A DNA stretch of 64,000 nucleotides from assembly GCF_009857605.1 (NCBI RefSeq), contig NZ_WWCT01000027.1:1-64000 (forward strand), read 5' to 3'. Positions 19,445 through 28,959 of the stretch are shown piece after piece. The position numbers and the translations under genes were made by a program. Source of the stretch: Duganella levis. GTDB lineage: Bacteria > Pseudomonadota > Gammaproteobacteria > Burkholderiales > Burkholderiaceae_D. Each line of letters opens with the position of its first letter. Position 1 is the stretch's first letter. The notes under the pieces were generated by a model. It worked only from the letters and a program-made list of their open reading frames with translations. It ran no database searches and had not been told where the DNA came from.

Positions 19445-20095
19445 CTAAATGACATCGTCCATGGCGGCCGGCGCAAGGTGGTCCACCTCGCCCCAGCTAG
19501 TGAGCACCAACTTGCCGTCGGTGACGTCGAAGCGGTTAATGCTGGCGTTTTTGACCTGGAAGTCGCGCGGACTGTCGAGCTGGATGCCGCGCGCTTCGCG
19601 GTAGGCGCACTCCAACACGCCGCCGTGCGCCACCACCGCCACCGTCTGGCCCGGATGGCGCGCGGCCACCTCGCGCAGCGCGGCGATCACGCGGTCGTAG
19701 AACTGGCGGAAGCTTTCCGCCATGCGGTCGCCGTGCGGCATCATGGCGTCGATATCGCGCGACTGCCATAGCTGGAAGTCGGCCGGGTATTCGTCCTGGA
19801 TGTCCTGGTACAGCATGCCTTCGAAGACGCCATATGCGCGTTCACGCAGCTGCGCATCGGTGCTCGGCGTCAGGCCGGCATGATGCGCGGCCACCGCCTG
19901 GGCGGTCTGCATGGCGCGCTGCAAGTCGCTGCTGAGTACGGCGTCCAGCTTTTCTGCCGCCAGCGCGCGGCCCAGCGCGGCAGCCTGGCGTTCGCCCTCC
20001 TCGTTCAACGGGATGTCGATATGGCCTTGCAGGCGGCGCACGGCGTTCCAGGCCGTCTCGCCGTGGCGGATCAGCAGAATGGTGGTTTGAGTCAT
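19445..20095 (-). CDS. Histidine phosphatase (phosphoglycerate-mutase-like) family protein
   Basis: A 216-residue branch-2 histidine phosphatase. It has the phosphohistidine motif LLIRHGETAWN at residues 7-17, the acid residue in RERAYGVFEG, and the second histidine in VAHGGVLE. The DIDAMMPHGDRMAES segment is typical of GpmB/CobC-like phosphatases rather than true glycolytic mutase. The frame is open further upstream; the ATG at 20095 was chosen by family length and lies 8 bases after the preceding gene. Last gene of the tyrS-dtd-PEBP run. Substrate unknown. Confidence 0.88.
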   Translation of the reverse strand: MTQTTILLIRHGETAWNAVRRLQGHIDIPLNEEGERQAAALGRALAAEKLDAVLSSDLQRAMQTAQAVAAHHAGLTPSTDAQLRERAYGVFEGMLYQDIQDEYPADFQLWQSRDIDAMMPHGDRMAESFRQFYDRVIAALREVAARHPGQTVAVVAHGGVLECAYREARGIQLDSPRDFQVKNASINRFDVTDGKLVLTSWGEVDHLAPAAMDDVI

Positions 20096-20103
20096 GGGTA
20101 GGC

Positions 20104-20577
20104 TTATTTGTTGGGATATGCGCCGATCAGCTGCGCTTCGTCGATGATATGGCCGTAAATGGCGCGCAACACGTCGGCGCAAGAGAAGCTGGCCGGCAGT
20201 TCCAGCCGGGGCACGTCCAACGCGTAAATGCGGAAAATATAGTGGCGGGCGGCGTCCGGCAACGGCCCGGGACCGTCATAGCCGGCACGGCCGTTGTCGC
20301 TCAGCCCCTGGCGCAGTGGCACGCCGTTCAGCACGACATCGGCATCCCCGGACAGCGCGCCGGCGGCCAGCGACGACAGCGTCGGCGGCAGATCCACCAC
20401 GCTCCAGTGACAGAAATCGCCGTCCGGCCTGTCCGCTGCCAGGCACAGCACCACAAACGAGGCGGTGCCGGCCGGCACGTCGCGCCAGCGCAGTTGCGGG
20501 TGGCGGTTGCCGCCCTCGGCTGCATGCACCGTCGGCATCGCGGCGCGGTTGCGGAAACTGTCGCTGGAAAGCTTCAT
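20104..20577 (-). CDS. YbhB/YbcL (PEBP, Raf-kinase-inhibitor-like) family protein
   Basis: A 157-residue protein of the phosphatidylethanolamine-binding family: LSSDSF and GGNRHPQLRWRDVPAGTASFVVLCLAAD in outline, then DFCHWSVVDLP, and GYDGPGPLPDAARHYIFRIYALD, where the GYxGPxPP..HxY.F pattern forms the ligand pocket. There is no signal peptide. Bacterial members have no firmly assigned role. It starts 3 bases after dtd, so it is part of the same transcript. Confidence 0.9.
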   Translation of the reverse strand: MKLSSDSFRNRAAMPTVHAAEGGNRHPQLRWRDVPAGTASFVVLCLAADRPDGDFCHWSVVDLPPTLSSLAAGALSGDADVVLNGVPLRQGLSDNGRAGYDGPGPLPDAARHYIFRIYALDVPRLELPASFSCADVLRAIYGHIIDEAQLIGAYPNK

Positions 20578-20580
20578 CGC

Positions 20581-21027
20581 TTATTTCGCGTTGGTTTGCA
20601 GCCAGAAGGTCACCGGGCCATCGTTGGTCAGCGACACTTTCATGTCGGCGCCGAATTGGCCGGTTTCCACCGTGGCGTGCTTCAGGCGCGCCTGTTCGAC
20701 AAAGTAACTAAATAGACGCAGGCCATCGGCCGGCGCCGCCGCCGGCGTGAACGACGGCCGCGTGCCGGACTTGGTGTCGGCCGCCAGCGTGAATTGCGGC
20801 ACCAGCAGCAAACCGCCGGCGATATCGGTCACGCTGCGGTTCATCTTGCCGGCATCGTCGCCGAACACGCGGTAAGCCAGCAGCTTGGTCAGCAAGGCGT
20901 CCGCGTCCTTTTCGGTGTCGTTGCGCTCGGCACAGACGAGCACCAGCAAGCCGGCGTCGATGGCGCCGATGGTTGCGCCATCGACCACCACGCTGGCGCT
21001 GCTGACGCGTTGCAGCAGCGCGATCAT
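20581..21027 (-). CDS. dtd: D-aminoacyl-tRNA deacylase
   Basis: A 148-residue editing enzyme that removes D-amino acids from tRNA, a natural partner of the tyrosyl-tRNA synthetase encoded just upstream. The signature parts are [34 protein letters not shown], and the Gly-cisPro loop [10 protein letters not shown]. The start at 21027 overlaps the tyrS stop as ATGA, so translation is coupled. The much longer open frame upstream is a shadow of tyrS. Confidence 0.97.
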   Translation of the reverse strand: MIALLQRVSSASVVVDGATIGAIDAGLLVLVCAERNDTEKDADALLTKLLAYRVFGDDAGKMNRSVTDIAGGLLLVPQFTLAADTKSGTRPSFTPAAAPADGLRLFSYFVEQARLKHATVETGQFGADMKVSLTNDGPVTFWLQTNAK

Positions 21028-22277
21028 GCCGACAAGGTCACGCGCGCAAACTTGCGCTTGCCGACTTGCAGCACGAAGGTGCCGGCTTCCAGTTGCAAGG
21101 CTTTGTCGCTGATGACGGTGCCGTCGACCCGCACGCCGCCCTGCTCGACCATGCGCATCGCTTCGGAGGTCGACGCACACAGGTTGGCCTGCTTCAGCAA
21201 CTGCGCCACGCCCAGCGGCGCGCCGCCCAGCGCCACTTCCGGAATGTCGTCCGGGATGCCGCCTTTCGAGCGGTTGACGAAGTCGGCCAGCGCATCTTCG
21301 GCGGCCTGCTGCGAGTGGAAGCGCGCGACGATTTCTTGCGCGATGGCGACTTTGGCGTCGCGCGGGTTGCCGCCGGCGGCCACGGCCGCCTTCAATGCAG
21401 CCACATCGGCGATCGAGCGGAACGACAGCAGATTGAAGTATTTCCACATCATTTCGTCGGAGATGCTCATGATCTTGGCGAACATGGTGTTACCCGGCTC
21501 GGTGATGCCGATGTAGTTGTTCTTCGACTTCGACATTTTTTCAACGCCGTCCAAACCTTCCAGCAGAGGCATGGTCAAAATACATTGAGGCTCCTGACCG
21601 TAGTCCTTTTGCAGTTCGCGGCCGACCAGCAGGTTGAACTTCTGGTCTGTGCCGCCCAGTTCCAGGTCGGACTTCAGCGCCACCGAGTCGTAGCCTTGCA
21701 TCAGCGGGTACAGGAATTCGTGCACGGCAATCGGTGTGCCATTTTTAAAGCGTTTGGTGAAATCGTCGCGCTCCATCATGCGCGCCACCGTATAGCGCGA
21801 GGCCAGCTGGATCATGCCGCGCGCGCCCAGCGGGTCGCACCATTCGGAGTTGTAGCGGATTTCGGTCTTGGCCGGGTCCAGCACCAGCGAGGCTTGCTTA
21901 AAGTAAGTCATCGCGTTTTGCTCGACCTGCTCCTTGGTCAGCGGCGGACGGGTGGCGTTGCGGCCGGACGGGTCGCCGATCATCGAGGTGAAGTCGCCGA
22001 TCAGGAAGATGACCTGATGGCCGAGGTCTTGCAGCTGGCGCATTTTGTTCAGCACCACGGTGTGGCCCAGATGCAGGTCGGGCGCGGTTGGATCCAGGCC
22101 CAGCTTGATGCGCAGCGGCACACCACTTTGTTCGGAGCGCGCCAGCTTTTGGGCGAACTCACTTTCAATCAGCAACTCGTCGACACCGCGTTTGGTGATG
22201 GCGAGCGCCTCCAGTACGTTGTCAGTCAAAGGCAACGCTTTAGAGGGAGCCGACGGTATCGAAGAAGAAGTAGTCAT
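21024..22277 (-). CDS. tyrS: Tyrosine--tRNA ligase (KMSKS-type)
   Basis: A 417-residue class Ic synthetase. HIGH is present as HLGH in [15 protein letters not shown], and the second signature is a full [11 protein letters not shown], unlike the KFGKT of E. coli TyrS, so this is the other TyrRS subgroup. [18 protein letters not shown] and [10 protein letters not shown] are the tyrosine-binding parts. The C-terminal S4 RNA-binding domain ([31 protein letters not shown]) is complete. First gene of an operon with dtd, a PEBP gene and a phosphatase gene; divergent from the M23 peptidase gene. Confidence 0.97.
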   Translation of the reverse strand: MTTSSSIPSAPSKALPLTDNVLEALAITKRGVDELLIESEFAQKLARSEQSGVPLRIKLGLDPTAPDLHLGHTVVLNKMRQLQDLGHQVIFLIGDFTSMIGDPSGRNATRPPLTKEQVEQNAMTYFKQASLVLDPAKTEIRYNSEWCDPLGARGMIQLASRYTVARMMERDDFTKRFKNGTPIAVHEFLYPLMQGYDSVALKSDLELGGTDQKFNLLVGRELQKDYGQEPQCILTMPLLEGLDGVEKMSKSKNNYIGITEPGNTMFAKIMSISDEMMWKYFNLLSFRSIADVAALKAAVAAGGNPRDAKVAIAQEIVARFHSQQAAEDALADFVNRSKGGIPDDIPEVALGGAPLGVAQLLKQANLCASTSEAMRMVEQGGVRVDGTVISDKALQLEAGTFVLQVGKRKFARVTLSA

Positions 22278-22327
22278 GATTTTTTTACGGTTTTTTCAGA
22301 AAAAGGTAGTCAGGCGCAGGAGTTTGT

Positions 22328-22333
22328 TATAAT
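22328..22333 (+). promoter_or_regulatory. Candidate -10 box upstream of the M23 peptidase gene
   Basis: TATAAT 101 bases ahead of the peptidase start, in the 157-base divergent space with tyrS. No good -35 is seen at 16-18 bases. Confidence 0.3.
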
Positions 22334-22434
22334 CCCCGATCCATCAATCTTGCCGCACGAAAACGAACAAAATAGATAATTAGAAGAAATAAAACGTTCC
22401 TGAATAGTTCAAGCGGCAAATTTTAACTGATTGC

Positions 22435-23829
22435 ATGAACCAAATACATAAATTCACAAGCTCACGCTTGTTCAGTCTGCTAGGTTCTACGCGCAAGGCG
22501 CGCATCATCAGCGCGTCTGCATTGTTTCTTGCAGTATGTGCTTTTGGTGCGGCAGGCGTAGCGCCGCTTGCGCCTGACGCATCGGATCTGCCCGTGAAAA
22601 CTGTCCAGGAAGCGGTTGTGGTTCCGGACCTGAGCGCGCAGATCAATAGCCTGGAACAACAGTCTTCTAACGCGCACTTCGTGCACGAAGAGAAAATTCG
22701 CGCCGGCGACACGCTGGCCACCTTGTTGACGCGCCTGGGCGTGGACGACGATGCGGCCGAGAACTTTATCAAAAAAGATAAGGTTGCGAAAGGCGTGATG
22801 CAGCTCAAGACCGGCAAGCGCGTACAAGCGCAGACCGACGACGAGGGCAACCTGCAGTGGCTGCGCGCCACCGTGGTCGACGGCAAAGACGATCCCGTCA
22901 CCAACATCAAGATCACCCGCCAGGGCAACGGCTTCGTTGCCAGCGCCGAGCCAGCCAAGCTGGAACGCCGCGTCGAAATGCACGCGCGTAACATTACCTC
23001 GACCCTGTACGCGGCAACCGACTCCAGCGAAGACGGCGCCAAGCTGCCGGACAATATCGTCAAGCAAATCATTGAGATGTTCTCGACCAACGTCGACTTC
23101 CGCGGCGATCTGAAGCGCGGCGACAGCTTTAACGTGGTGTACGAGACGTTCTGGCAGGATGGCGAGTTCGTACGCGCCGGCCGGGTGCTGGCGGGCGAAC
23201 TGACCAATAAAGGCACGACCTATCAATCGGTGTGGTTTGAAGATCCGCAAAGCAAGCAAGGCGGCGGTTACTACAGCTACGACGGCAAATCCCTGAAAAA
23301 AGCGTTCCTGAAATCGCCAGTGGAATTCTCGCGTATTTCGTCCGGTTTCGCGATGCGCGTACATCCGCTGTCCGGCCAATGGAAACAGCACAAAGGCATC
23401 GACTTCCCGGCGCCGACTGGCACCCCGATCCGCGCAGCAGGCGACGGCGTGGTCGATTTCGCCGGCACCCAGAACGGCTACGGCAATTTCGTCGTGCTCA
23501 AGCACTGGAGCAACTACACCACCGCCTACGCCCACATGAGCCGCTTTGCACCTGGCCTGAAAAAAGGCGCGCGCGTCAGCCAGGGCGACATCATCGGCTA
23601 CGTCGGCACCACCGGCTGGTCGACCGGCGCTCACCTGCACTACGAATTCCGCGTCGCTGGCGAAGCCAAAGACCCGGGCAAGATGAACGTGCAGGCCCAG
23701 GCGCCGCTGACGGCGTCCGAAATGAGCCGCTTCAAAGTCTACTCCAACGACATGATGCACCGCTTCGCACTGCTGCGCCCGGCCGGATCAGGCGGCGGTA
23801 CTCGCATGGCGTCAGTCGCCTCCAAATAA
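22435..23829 (+). CDS. M23 family metallopeptidase (MepM-like, OapA/LysM-type N-terminus)
   Basis: A 464-residue cell-wall hydrolase expected to cut peptidoglycan cross-links. A hydrophobic segment near residues 24-42 (ARIISASALFLAVCAFGAAGVA) is a signal anchor. Next come a LysM/OapA-like segment (KIRAGDTLATLLTRLGVDD) and the peptidase domain, with HKGIDF supplying a His and Asp ligand and HLHYEFR the last His. VSQGDIIGYVGTTGWSTGAHLHYE is the M23 core. This gene lies between tyrS and anmK in related genomes; pairing with AnmK places it in murein turnover and recycling. A terminator follows. Confidence 0.94.
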   Translation: MNQIHKFTSSRLFSLLGSTRKARIISASALFLAVCAFGAAGVAPLAPDASDLPVKTVQEAVVVPDLSAQINSLEQQSSNAHFVHEEKIRAGDTLATLLTRLGVDDDAAENFIKKDKVAKGVMQLKTGKRVQAQTDDEGNLQWLRATVVDGKDDPVTNIKITRQGNGFVASAEPAKLERRVEMHARNITSTLYAATDSSEDGAKLPDNIVKQIIEMFSTNVDFRGDLKRGDSFNVVYETFWQDGEFVRAGRVLAGELTNKGTTYQSVWFEDPQSKQGGGYYSYDGKSLKKAFLKSPVEFSRISSGFAMRVHPLSGQWKQHKGIDFPAPTGTPIRAAGDGVVDFAGTQNGYGNFVVLKHWSNYTTAYAHMSRFAPGLKKGARVSQGDIIGYVGTTGWSTGAHLHYEFRVAGEAKDPGKMNVQAQAPLTASEMSRFKVYSNDMMHRFALLRPAGSGGGTRMASVASK

Positions 23830-23838
23830 GCTTTTCTG

Positions 23839-23869
23839 AAACAGGCCGCCTAGCGGCCTGTTTTTTTAT
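23839..23869 (+). terminator. Intrinsic terminator after the M23 peptidase gene
   Basis: AAACAGGCCGC and GCGGCCTGTTT form an 11-bp stem with a CTA loop, followed by a run of T's. Confidence 0.93.
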
Positions 23870-23931
23870 TATCATGCGCTGTTGAGCACGTTTCTTCCGT
23901 GCGCTATACCACACAGATCGCGAGGCAGGTA

Positions 23932-25029
23932 ATGACGTTGTATATCGGTTTAATGTCGGGCACCAGCCTGGATGGCGTGGACGGCGCGCTGGCGCAGTTT
24001 GAAGGCGATGCCACCACCACTGTGGCGGCGGCCTACATCGCCTTCCCACCCTTGCTGCGGGCCGAGCTGATGGCGCTGCAAGCCAGCGGCGACAACGAGA
24101 TCGAACGCGAGGCGATGGCCGCCAACCAGCTGGCGCAGTATTACGCCCAATGCGTGGCCGAGCTGCTGCGCGTCTCGGGCCGCGCGCCGCAGGACGTGCG
24201 CGCGGTGGCGGTGCATGGCCAGACCATCCGCCATCGTCCCGAGCTGGGCTTTACGCGCCAGACCAACAACCCTGCCCTGCTGGCCGAGCTGTGCGGCATC
24301 GACGTGATTGCGGATTTCCGCAGCCGCGACGTCGCCGCCGGCGGCCAGGGCGCGCCACTGGTGCCGGCCTTCCACCAGGCCTTGTTCGGCAAGGAAGGCC
24401 AGCCGCGCGTGGTGGCGAATATCGGCGGCATTTCCAATATCAGCGTGCTGAGCGGCGATGGCCGCGTGGTCGGCTTCGATACCGGTCCCGGCAATGTGCT
24501 GATGGATGGCTGGATTCATCGCCATCGCCGCCAGGAATACGATGCCGACGGCGCGTGGGCGGCCAGCGGCAAGGTCGTGCCGGCCTTGCTGGACGAACTG
24601 CTGAAGGAACCGTACCTGTCCCGTCCGGCGCCGAAAAGCACCGGCCGCGAGCTGTTCCATCTGGCATGGCTGGATGCGCGCCTGGCAGCGCACACGGCGG
24701 CCGCGCCGGAAGACGTGCAGCGCACGCTGACTGAATACACGGCCGTCACGCTGGCGGACGCCATCAAGGCTTATGGCGGCGGCGCGGATGCGGTCTATAT
24801 CTGCGGCGGCGGCGCCTACAACAGCGTGCTGATGCAGGCGCTGGGGGCGGCGTTGGGCAATCAGGTGATGGTGGCGTCGACGCAGGCGCTGGGCGTGGCG
24901 CCCAACTGCGTCGAAGCGCTGGCGTTTGCGTGGTTGGGCTACCGCTTCAACGAGCGGCTGGCCGGCAACCTGCCGGCCGTTACCGGCGCCAAGGGCGAAC
25001 GCGTGCTGGGCGCACTCTACCCGCGCTAG
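23932..25029 (+). CDS. anmK: Anhydro-N-acetylmuramic acid kinase
   Basis: A 365-residue ASKHA-fold kinase that opens and phosphorylates 1,6-anhydro-MurNAc to MurNAc-6-P in cell-wall recycling. Motifs: [17 protein letters not shown] at the N-terminus, [31 protein letters not shown], and ICGGGAYN near the C-terminus. A GTG at 23899 extends the frame by 11 codons, but the ATG at 23932 has GAGG six bases ahead and fits the family start. Its stop is 4 bases from that of the convergent TetR gene. Confidence 0.95.
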   Translation: MTLYIGLMSGTSLDGVDGALAQFEGDATTTVAAAYIAFPPLLRAELMALQASGDNEIEREAMAANQLAQYYAQCVAELLRVSGRAPQDVRAVAVHGQTIRHRPELGFTRQTNNPALLAELCGIDVIADFRSRDVAAGGQGAPLVPAFHQALFGKEGQPRVVANIGGISNISVLSGDGRVVGFDTGPGNVLMDGWIHRHRRQEYDADGAWAASGKVVPALLDELLKEPYLSRPAPKSTGRELFHLAWLDARLAAHTAAAPEDVQRTLTEYTAVTLADAIKAYGGGADAVYICGGGAYNSVLMQALGAALGNQVMVASTQALGVAPNCVEALAFAWLGYRFNERLAGNLPAVTGAKGERVLGALYPR

Positions 25030-25032
25030 GCC

Positions 25033-25698
25033 TTAGCCGGGTAAGGCAATACCACGCAGGATCAGGTCGATGCCGGCGAGGAAATCGGCACGGTCGTCGT
25101 GCTCGCGGAACTGCGCCGCGATGCTGCGCGTGAACGGATAAGCATCGGCATCCAGCGCCGACCACGCACCAGCCACCTGCGCCAGAATCGCATCGCGGTC
25201 GCCTCCCAGCTCCTTGCCGATTTGCGCGTTGGCCGCGTTCTGCCCGCTGACACCGAGTATGTAACTCAGCAGCGCCGACACGGCCGTAAACTGCCCAGCC
25301 GGCGCCATGCCCATCGCCCTTACCTGCTGGCCCAGACGCTCCAGCAAACGCACGATCGGCGACTGCCACGGCGCGCGCGCCAGCGCCGAACCGATCCACG
25401 GATGGGCGTCGATCGCGTCGAACATGCCGAGCGCCACGGCGCGGATGACGTCCTGCGGCGCTGCCTCAGCCACCGGCAGGTTCAGCGTGCGGGCGACCAG
25501 CGCATCGCAGGCGGCGGTCAGCAAATCGTTCTTGTTGGCGACGTGCCAGTAGATCGCGCCGGCGCCGGTGGACAACTCCTCGGCCAGCGCGCGGAACGTC
25601 AGGCCGCTTTCGCCACGGCTGTCCAGCAGACTGATCGATGCTTCAATAATGCGCTCGCGCGTCAACGCCTCTTCGCGGCGGGGGGTGTTTTTTGCCAT
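25033..25698 (-). CDS. TetR-family repressor (TetR/AcrR, C-terminal TetR_C-like)
   Basis: A 221-residue regulator. The N-terminal HTH is TRERIIEASISLLDSRGESGLTFRALAEELSTGAGAIYWHVANKNDLL in outline, typical of TetR. The rest is the all-helical ligand/dimer domain. The ATG at 25698 was preferred over in-frame starts up to 25758 because it gives the usual short basic tail before the HTH. It is divergent from an FAD monooxygenase gene, with a 17-bp palindrome between them, so it very likely represses that gene and senses its substrate or a related compound. Confidence 0.9.
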   Translation of the reverse strand: MAKNTPRREEALTRERIIEASISLLDSRGESGLTFRALAEELSTGAGAIYWHVANKNDLLTAACDALVARTLNLPVAEAAPQDVIRAVALGMFDAIDAHPWIGSALARAPWQSPIVRLLERLGQQVRAMGMAPAGQFTAVSALLSYILGVSGQNAANAQIGKELGGDRDAILAQVAGAWSALDADAYPFTRSIAAQFREHDDRADFLAGIDLILRGIALPG

Positions 25699-25708
25699 GG
25701 CCGCTATC

Positions 25709-25737
25709 TTGACATATCTGGCTGACTGCCGCAAAAT
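25709..25737 (+). promoter_or_regulatory. Sigma-70 promoter of the FAD monooxygenase gene
   Basis: A consensus TTGACA (25709-25714), 17 bases, then CAAAAT (25732-25737, four of six). The predicted start of transcription, near 25744, falls inside the downstream palindrome. The -35 box begins 11 bases from the TetR start codon. Confidence 0.65.
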
Positions 25738-25741
25738 CCTT

Positions 25742-25758
25742 ATGGAACGACGTTCCAT
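25742..25758. promoter_or_regulatory. Palindromic TetR operator
   Basis: ATGGAACGACGTTCCAT is a perfect 17-bp palindrome around a central A. It lies between the divergent TetR and monooxygenase genes, over the predicted +1 of the latter. A dimer bound here would block transcription of the monooxygenase and probably of the repressor. Confidence 0.75.
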
Positions 25759-25770
25759 TATCGAATAAAT

Positions 25771-26889
25771 ATGACAAATACCTCTATCGCCATCATCGGC
25801 GCCGGCCTCGGCGGATTAACGCTGGCCCGCGTACTGCACGTTCACGGCATCGCCGCGACCATCTACGAAGCAGAAGCCTCGGCCCAGGCGCGGTCGCAAG
25901 GCGGCATGCTCGACATTCACGATTTCAACGGCCAGCTGGCCATCAAGGCGGCCGGGCTGTTTGAGGAATTCCAGGCGCTGATCCATCCCGGCGGGCAAGC
26001 CACGCGCGTGCTGGGCCACGACGGTGCGGTATTATTTGAGCAATTGGACGACGGCAGCGGCGGCCGGCCGGAAGTGCAGCGCGGCGAACTGCGCCGCATT
26101 CTGCTGGAATCGCTGCCGCCCGGCGCGGTACAGTGGGGGCGCAAGCTGACACAGGTAACGCCGCTCGGTGACGGCCGCCATCAGCTGACGTTTGCCGACG
26201 GCACGCTGGTGAACTGCGGCCTGCTGGTGGGCGCGGACGGCGCTTGGTCCAAGGTCCGCCCGCTGCTGTCGGATGCCAAACCGGCCTACGCCGGTATCTC
26301 GCTGATCGAGACCTGGCTGCGCGACAGCGACCGCCACCACCCAGCCAGCGCAGCGGCGGTCGGCGATGGCGCGCTGTTTGCCGTCGCGCCAGGCAAAGGC
26401 ATCCTCGCGCACCGCGAGCCGGACGGCGTCCTGCACGCCTATATCGCGCTCAACAAACCCGAGACATGGCTGGAAGACGCCTGCGCCGACCCAGCCACAG
26501 CCGCCGCCCACATCGCCGCCGAATTCGACGGCTGGGCGCCGGCATTGACCGCGCTGATCACCGACAGCGACACGCCACCAGTGCTGCGCGTGATCCGCGA
26601 ACTGCCAGCCGACCACCGCTGGCAGCGCGTGCCCGGCGTCACCCTGGTCGGCGACGCCGCCCACCTGATGGCCCCGTCCGGCGAAGGCGCCAACCTCGCC
26701 ATGCTGGACGGCGCCGAACTGGCCCAGTCTATCGCCACCCACGCCGGCAACCTCGAAACAGCCTTAACCGCCTACGAGCAAGCGCTCTTCCCCCGCAGCG
26801 CCCAAGCCGCCGCCGAAGCGGCCGACCTGCACGAGATCCTCTACGGCTCCGACGCCCCGCACAGCCTGGTCAAGATGTTCAGCCAATAA
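25771..26889 (+). CDS. FAD-dependent monooxygenase resembling Tet(X)-type enzymes
   Basis: A 372-residue class A flavin monooxygenase. It has the FAD GxGxxG motif (IIGAGLGGLTLARVL), the DG motif (LLVGADGAWSKVRPLL, about residue 155) and the GD motif (VTLVGDAAHLMAPSGEGANLAMLDGAEL, about residue 290). The layout, with QGGMLDIHDFNGQLAIKAAGL after the first strand, recalls the tetracycline-modifying Tet(X) family and related antibiotic-modifying enzymes. It has no membrane segment. The ATG follows a promoter and operator with no ribosome binding site evident. Control by the divergent TetR suggests an inducible detoxification enzyme; the substrate is inference. Confidence 0.85.
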   Translation: MTNTSIAIIGAGLGGLTLARVLHVHGIAATIYEAEASAQARSQGGMLDIHDFNGQLAIKAAGLFEEFQALIHPGGQATRVLGHDGAVLFEQLDDGSGGRPEVQRGELRRILLESLPPGAVQWGRKLTQVTPLGDGRHQLTFADGTLVNCGLLVGADGAWSKVRPLLSDAKPAYAGISLIETWLRDSDRHHPASAAAVGDGALFAVAPGKGILAHREPDGVLHAYIALNKPETWLEDACADPATAAAHIAAEFDGWAPALTALITDSDTPPVLRVIRELPADHRWQRVPGVTLVGDAAHLMAPSGEGANLAMLDGAELAQSIATHAGNLETALTAYEQALFPRSAQAAAEAADLHEILYGSDAPHSLVKMFSQ

Positions 26890-26917
26890 AAAAGGCAGCC
26901 CGCAGGCTGCCTTTTGG
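26889..26917. terminator. Bidirectional terminator between the monooxygenase gene and erpA
   Basis: AAAGGCAGCC and GGCTGCCTTT form a 10-bp stem with a CGCA loop. The T-run is longer on the minus strand (six T's) than on the plus strand. It lies between convergent genes. Confidence 0.85.
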
Positions 26918-26933
26918 CGGGTAAAGCTAAAAC

Positions 26934-27284
26934 TTATACCGAGAACGACGAACCGCAACCGCAGGTCGAGGTAGCGCTCGGGTTTTTGATGACGAACTGC
27001 GCGCCTTCCAGGTCATCCTTGTAATCGATTTCCGCACCGACCAGGTACTGGTAGCTCATCGAATCGATCAACAGCTGGACGCCGTTCTTGACCATGGTGG
27101 TGTCATCTTCATTCACAATTTCATCGAAGGTGAAGCCGTACTGGAAACCGGAGCAGCCGCCGCCCTGCACGAATACGCGCAGTTTCAAGTCGGGATTGCC
27201 TTCCTCTTCGATCAATTGGGCGACCTTATCAGCAGCGCTATCGGTGAAAACGATAGGTGCTGGCATTTCGGCAACAGCGTTCAT
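26934..27284 (-). CDS. erpA: Iron-sulfur cluster insertion protein ErpA
   Basis: A 116-residue A-type Fe-S carrier. Its three conserved cysteines are in [11 protein letters not shown] and the C-terminal [11 protein letters not shown]. It delivers clusters to apo-proteins, including those of isoprenoid synthesis and respiration. It lies 85 bases after argC on the same strand, and a terminator follows it. IscA or SufA would have nearly the same motifs; the [18 protein letters not shown] start and this gene neighbourhood point to ErpA. Confidence 0.93.
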   Translation of the reverse strand: MNAVAEMPAPIVFTDSAADKVAQLIEEEGNPDLKLRVFVQGGGCSGFQYGFTFDEIVNEDDTTMVKNGVQLLIDSMSYQYLVGAEIDYKDDLEGAQFVIKNPSATSTCGCGSSFSV

Positions 27285-27369
27285 TTCTAACTCCTACGAG
27301 AAAACAATTAGGGGCCATTATAGACCCTGAAGATAAGTTCTGCTGCGGACCCCGCAAAAACAGCGGGTT

Positions 27370-28407
27370 TTAAGGCAACAGGGCAATCTGCATCAAGCCG
27401 GTGGTCTCTTCCAGACCGAACATCAGGTTCATACACTGCACCGCCTGGCCGGACGCGCCCTTGACCAGATTGTCCTGCACCACCAGCACGATCACGGTGT
27501 TGCCGTTGTCCGGACGGTGCAAGGCCAGACGCAGCATGTTCGAGCCACGGGTCGAGCGGGTTTCAGGATGCGAGCCGAACGGCATCACGTCGACGAAGGC
27601 GCTGTCCTTATATTGGTCTTCAAACAGTTTCTGCAAGTCTTCGTTACTGATGTCCTTGGTCAGGCGCGCGTACAGCGTCGAGTGCATGCCGCGGATCATC
27701 GGCACCAAGTGCGGCGTGAAGATCAGGCTGACCTTGTCCGAGGTGAAACGTTGCAGCTGGGCCGAGGTTTCCGGCGTGTGGCGATGGCCAGCCACGCCGT
27801 AGGCCTTGAAGTTGTCCGACGATTCCGAGAACAGGGTGCCGATTTCCGCCTTGCGGCCGGCGCCCGACACGCCCGACTTGCAGTCGGCGATCAGCGAGCC
27901 GGCATCGACCAGACCGTTCTTCAGCAGCGGGTAGTAGCCCAGCTGCATGGTAGTCGGGTAGCAGCCTGGATTGGCGACCAGGTTGGCTTTTTTGATGTCT
28001 TCGCGGTTCAGTTCGGCCAAGCCGTAGGCTGCGTGTTCCAGCAGGTCCGGGCAGGTGTGCTCGATCTTGTACCATTTTTCAAACACGGCCTTTTCCTGGA
28101 TGCGGAAGTCGGCCGCCAGGTCGATCACCTTGACGCCGGCTTTCAGCAGCGCCGGCGCCTGGGCCATGGCGACGCCGTGCGGGGTGGCGAAGAACACCAC
28201 GTCGCACTTGGTCAGGTCGGCGTTTTCCGGCGACGAGAATTTGAGGTTCACGCGGCCGCGCAACGATGGGAACATATCAGCGACTGGCAAGCCGTCCTCT
28301 TTGCGCGAGGTGATTGCCGTCAGTTCCACATCCGGGTGGACTGCCAACAAACGCAGCAGTTCTACCCCGGTGTATCCGGTGCCGCCGACGATGCCAACTT
28401 TGATCAT
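27370..28407 (-). CDS. argC: N-acetyl-gamma-glutamyl-phosphate reductase
   Basis: A 345-residue NADPH-dependent enzyme for the third step of arginine synthesis. The nucleotide motif is [18 protein letters not shown] at the N-terminus, the active-site cysteine is in [17 protein letters not shown] near residue 150, and [15 protein letters not shown] holds the second substrate-binding region. Complete, with the usual type-1 length. It lies between rpsI and erpA on the same strand, a conserved order in this bacterial group. Confidence 0.97.
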   Translation of the reverse strand: MIKVGIVGGTGYTGVELLRLLAVHPDVELTAITSRKEDGLPVADMFPSLRGRVNLKFSSPENADLTKCDVVFFATPHGVAMAQAPALLKAGVKVIDLAADFRIQEKAVFEKWYKIEHTCPDLLEHAAYGLAELNREDIKKANLVANPGCYPTTMQLGYYPLLKNGLVDAGSLIADCKSGVSGAGRKAEIGTLFSESSDNFKAYGVAGHRHTPETSAQLQRFTSDKVSLIFTPHLVPMIRGMHSTLYARLTKDISNEDLQKLFEDQYKDSAFVDVMPFGSHPETRSTRGSNMLRLALHRPDNGNTVIVLVVQDNLVKGASGQAVQCMNLMFGLEETTGLMQIALLP

Positions 28408-28483
28408 TGTTCTTCCTTAAATTAAGTGTGAGGTGCCATTTTATCAGGCAACGGCTACCACCGTATGACAGTAGCCCAGATGG

Positions 28484-28520
28484 AAAAAAAGCCGCCCGAC
28501 ACAAGGCCGGCGGCTTTTTC
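28484..28520 (-). terminator. Intrinsic terminator of the rplM-rpsI operon
   Basis: On the minus strand, AAAAAGCCGCC pairs with GGCGGCTTTTT across a loop of about 12 bases and ends in a run of seven T's. It lies about 40 bases past the rpsI stop. Confidence 0.88.
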
Positions 28521-28557
28521 GGTGATGCGCCGCAAGCAGCGCACCAGAGCGTAAAAA

Positions 28558-28950
28558 TTAACGCTTCGAGAATTGTTTTGCGCGACGTGCTTTGCGCAGA
28601 CCAACTTTTTTACGTTCAACTTCACGTGCATCGCGGGTAACGAAGCCGGCGCGTGCCAGATCGCCCTTCAGCGTTGCATCGTAGTCGATCAGGGCGCGGG
28701 TGATACCGTGGCGCACTGCACCTGCCTGGCCGGACTCGCCGCCGCCGTGCACGTTGACTTTGATGTCAAAGCGCTCAACGTTGCCGGTCAGTTCCAGAGG
28801 TTGACGAATAACCATCAGGCCGGTTTCGCGCGAGAAGTATTCCGCTGCTGGCTTGCCGTTAACGATGATTTGGCCAGTGCCCGTTTTGATGAAAACGCGA
28901 GCCACTGCACTCTTGCGACGGCCGGTGCCGTAGTTGTAGTTACCGATCAT
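28558..28950 (-). CDS. rpsI: 30S ribosomal protein S9
   Basis: A 130-residue ribosomal protein, complete. It opens [24 protein letters not shown] and ends with the conserved basic tail [24 protein letters not shown], of which the last KR reaches the tRNA in the P site. It follows rplM by nine bases in the standard rplM-rpsI operon. Confidence 0.99.
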   Translation of the reverse strand: MIGNYNYGTGRRKSAVARVFIKTGTGQIIVNGKPAAEYFSRETGLMVIRQPLELTGNVERFDIKVNVHGGGESGQAGAVRHGITRALIDYDATLKGDLARAGFVTRDAREVERKKVGLRKARRAKQFSKR

Positions 28951-28959
28951 GTCAGTTCC

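Noticed and set aside
27330-27372. Small CCCGC/GCGGG hairpin between erpA and argC as a terminator
   Set aside because: The stem is only five base pairs and the T-run is on the plus strand, where no gene ends; it does not suit the minus-strand argC.
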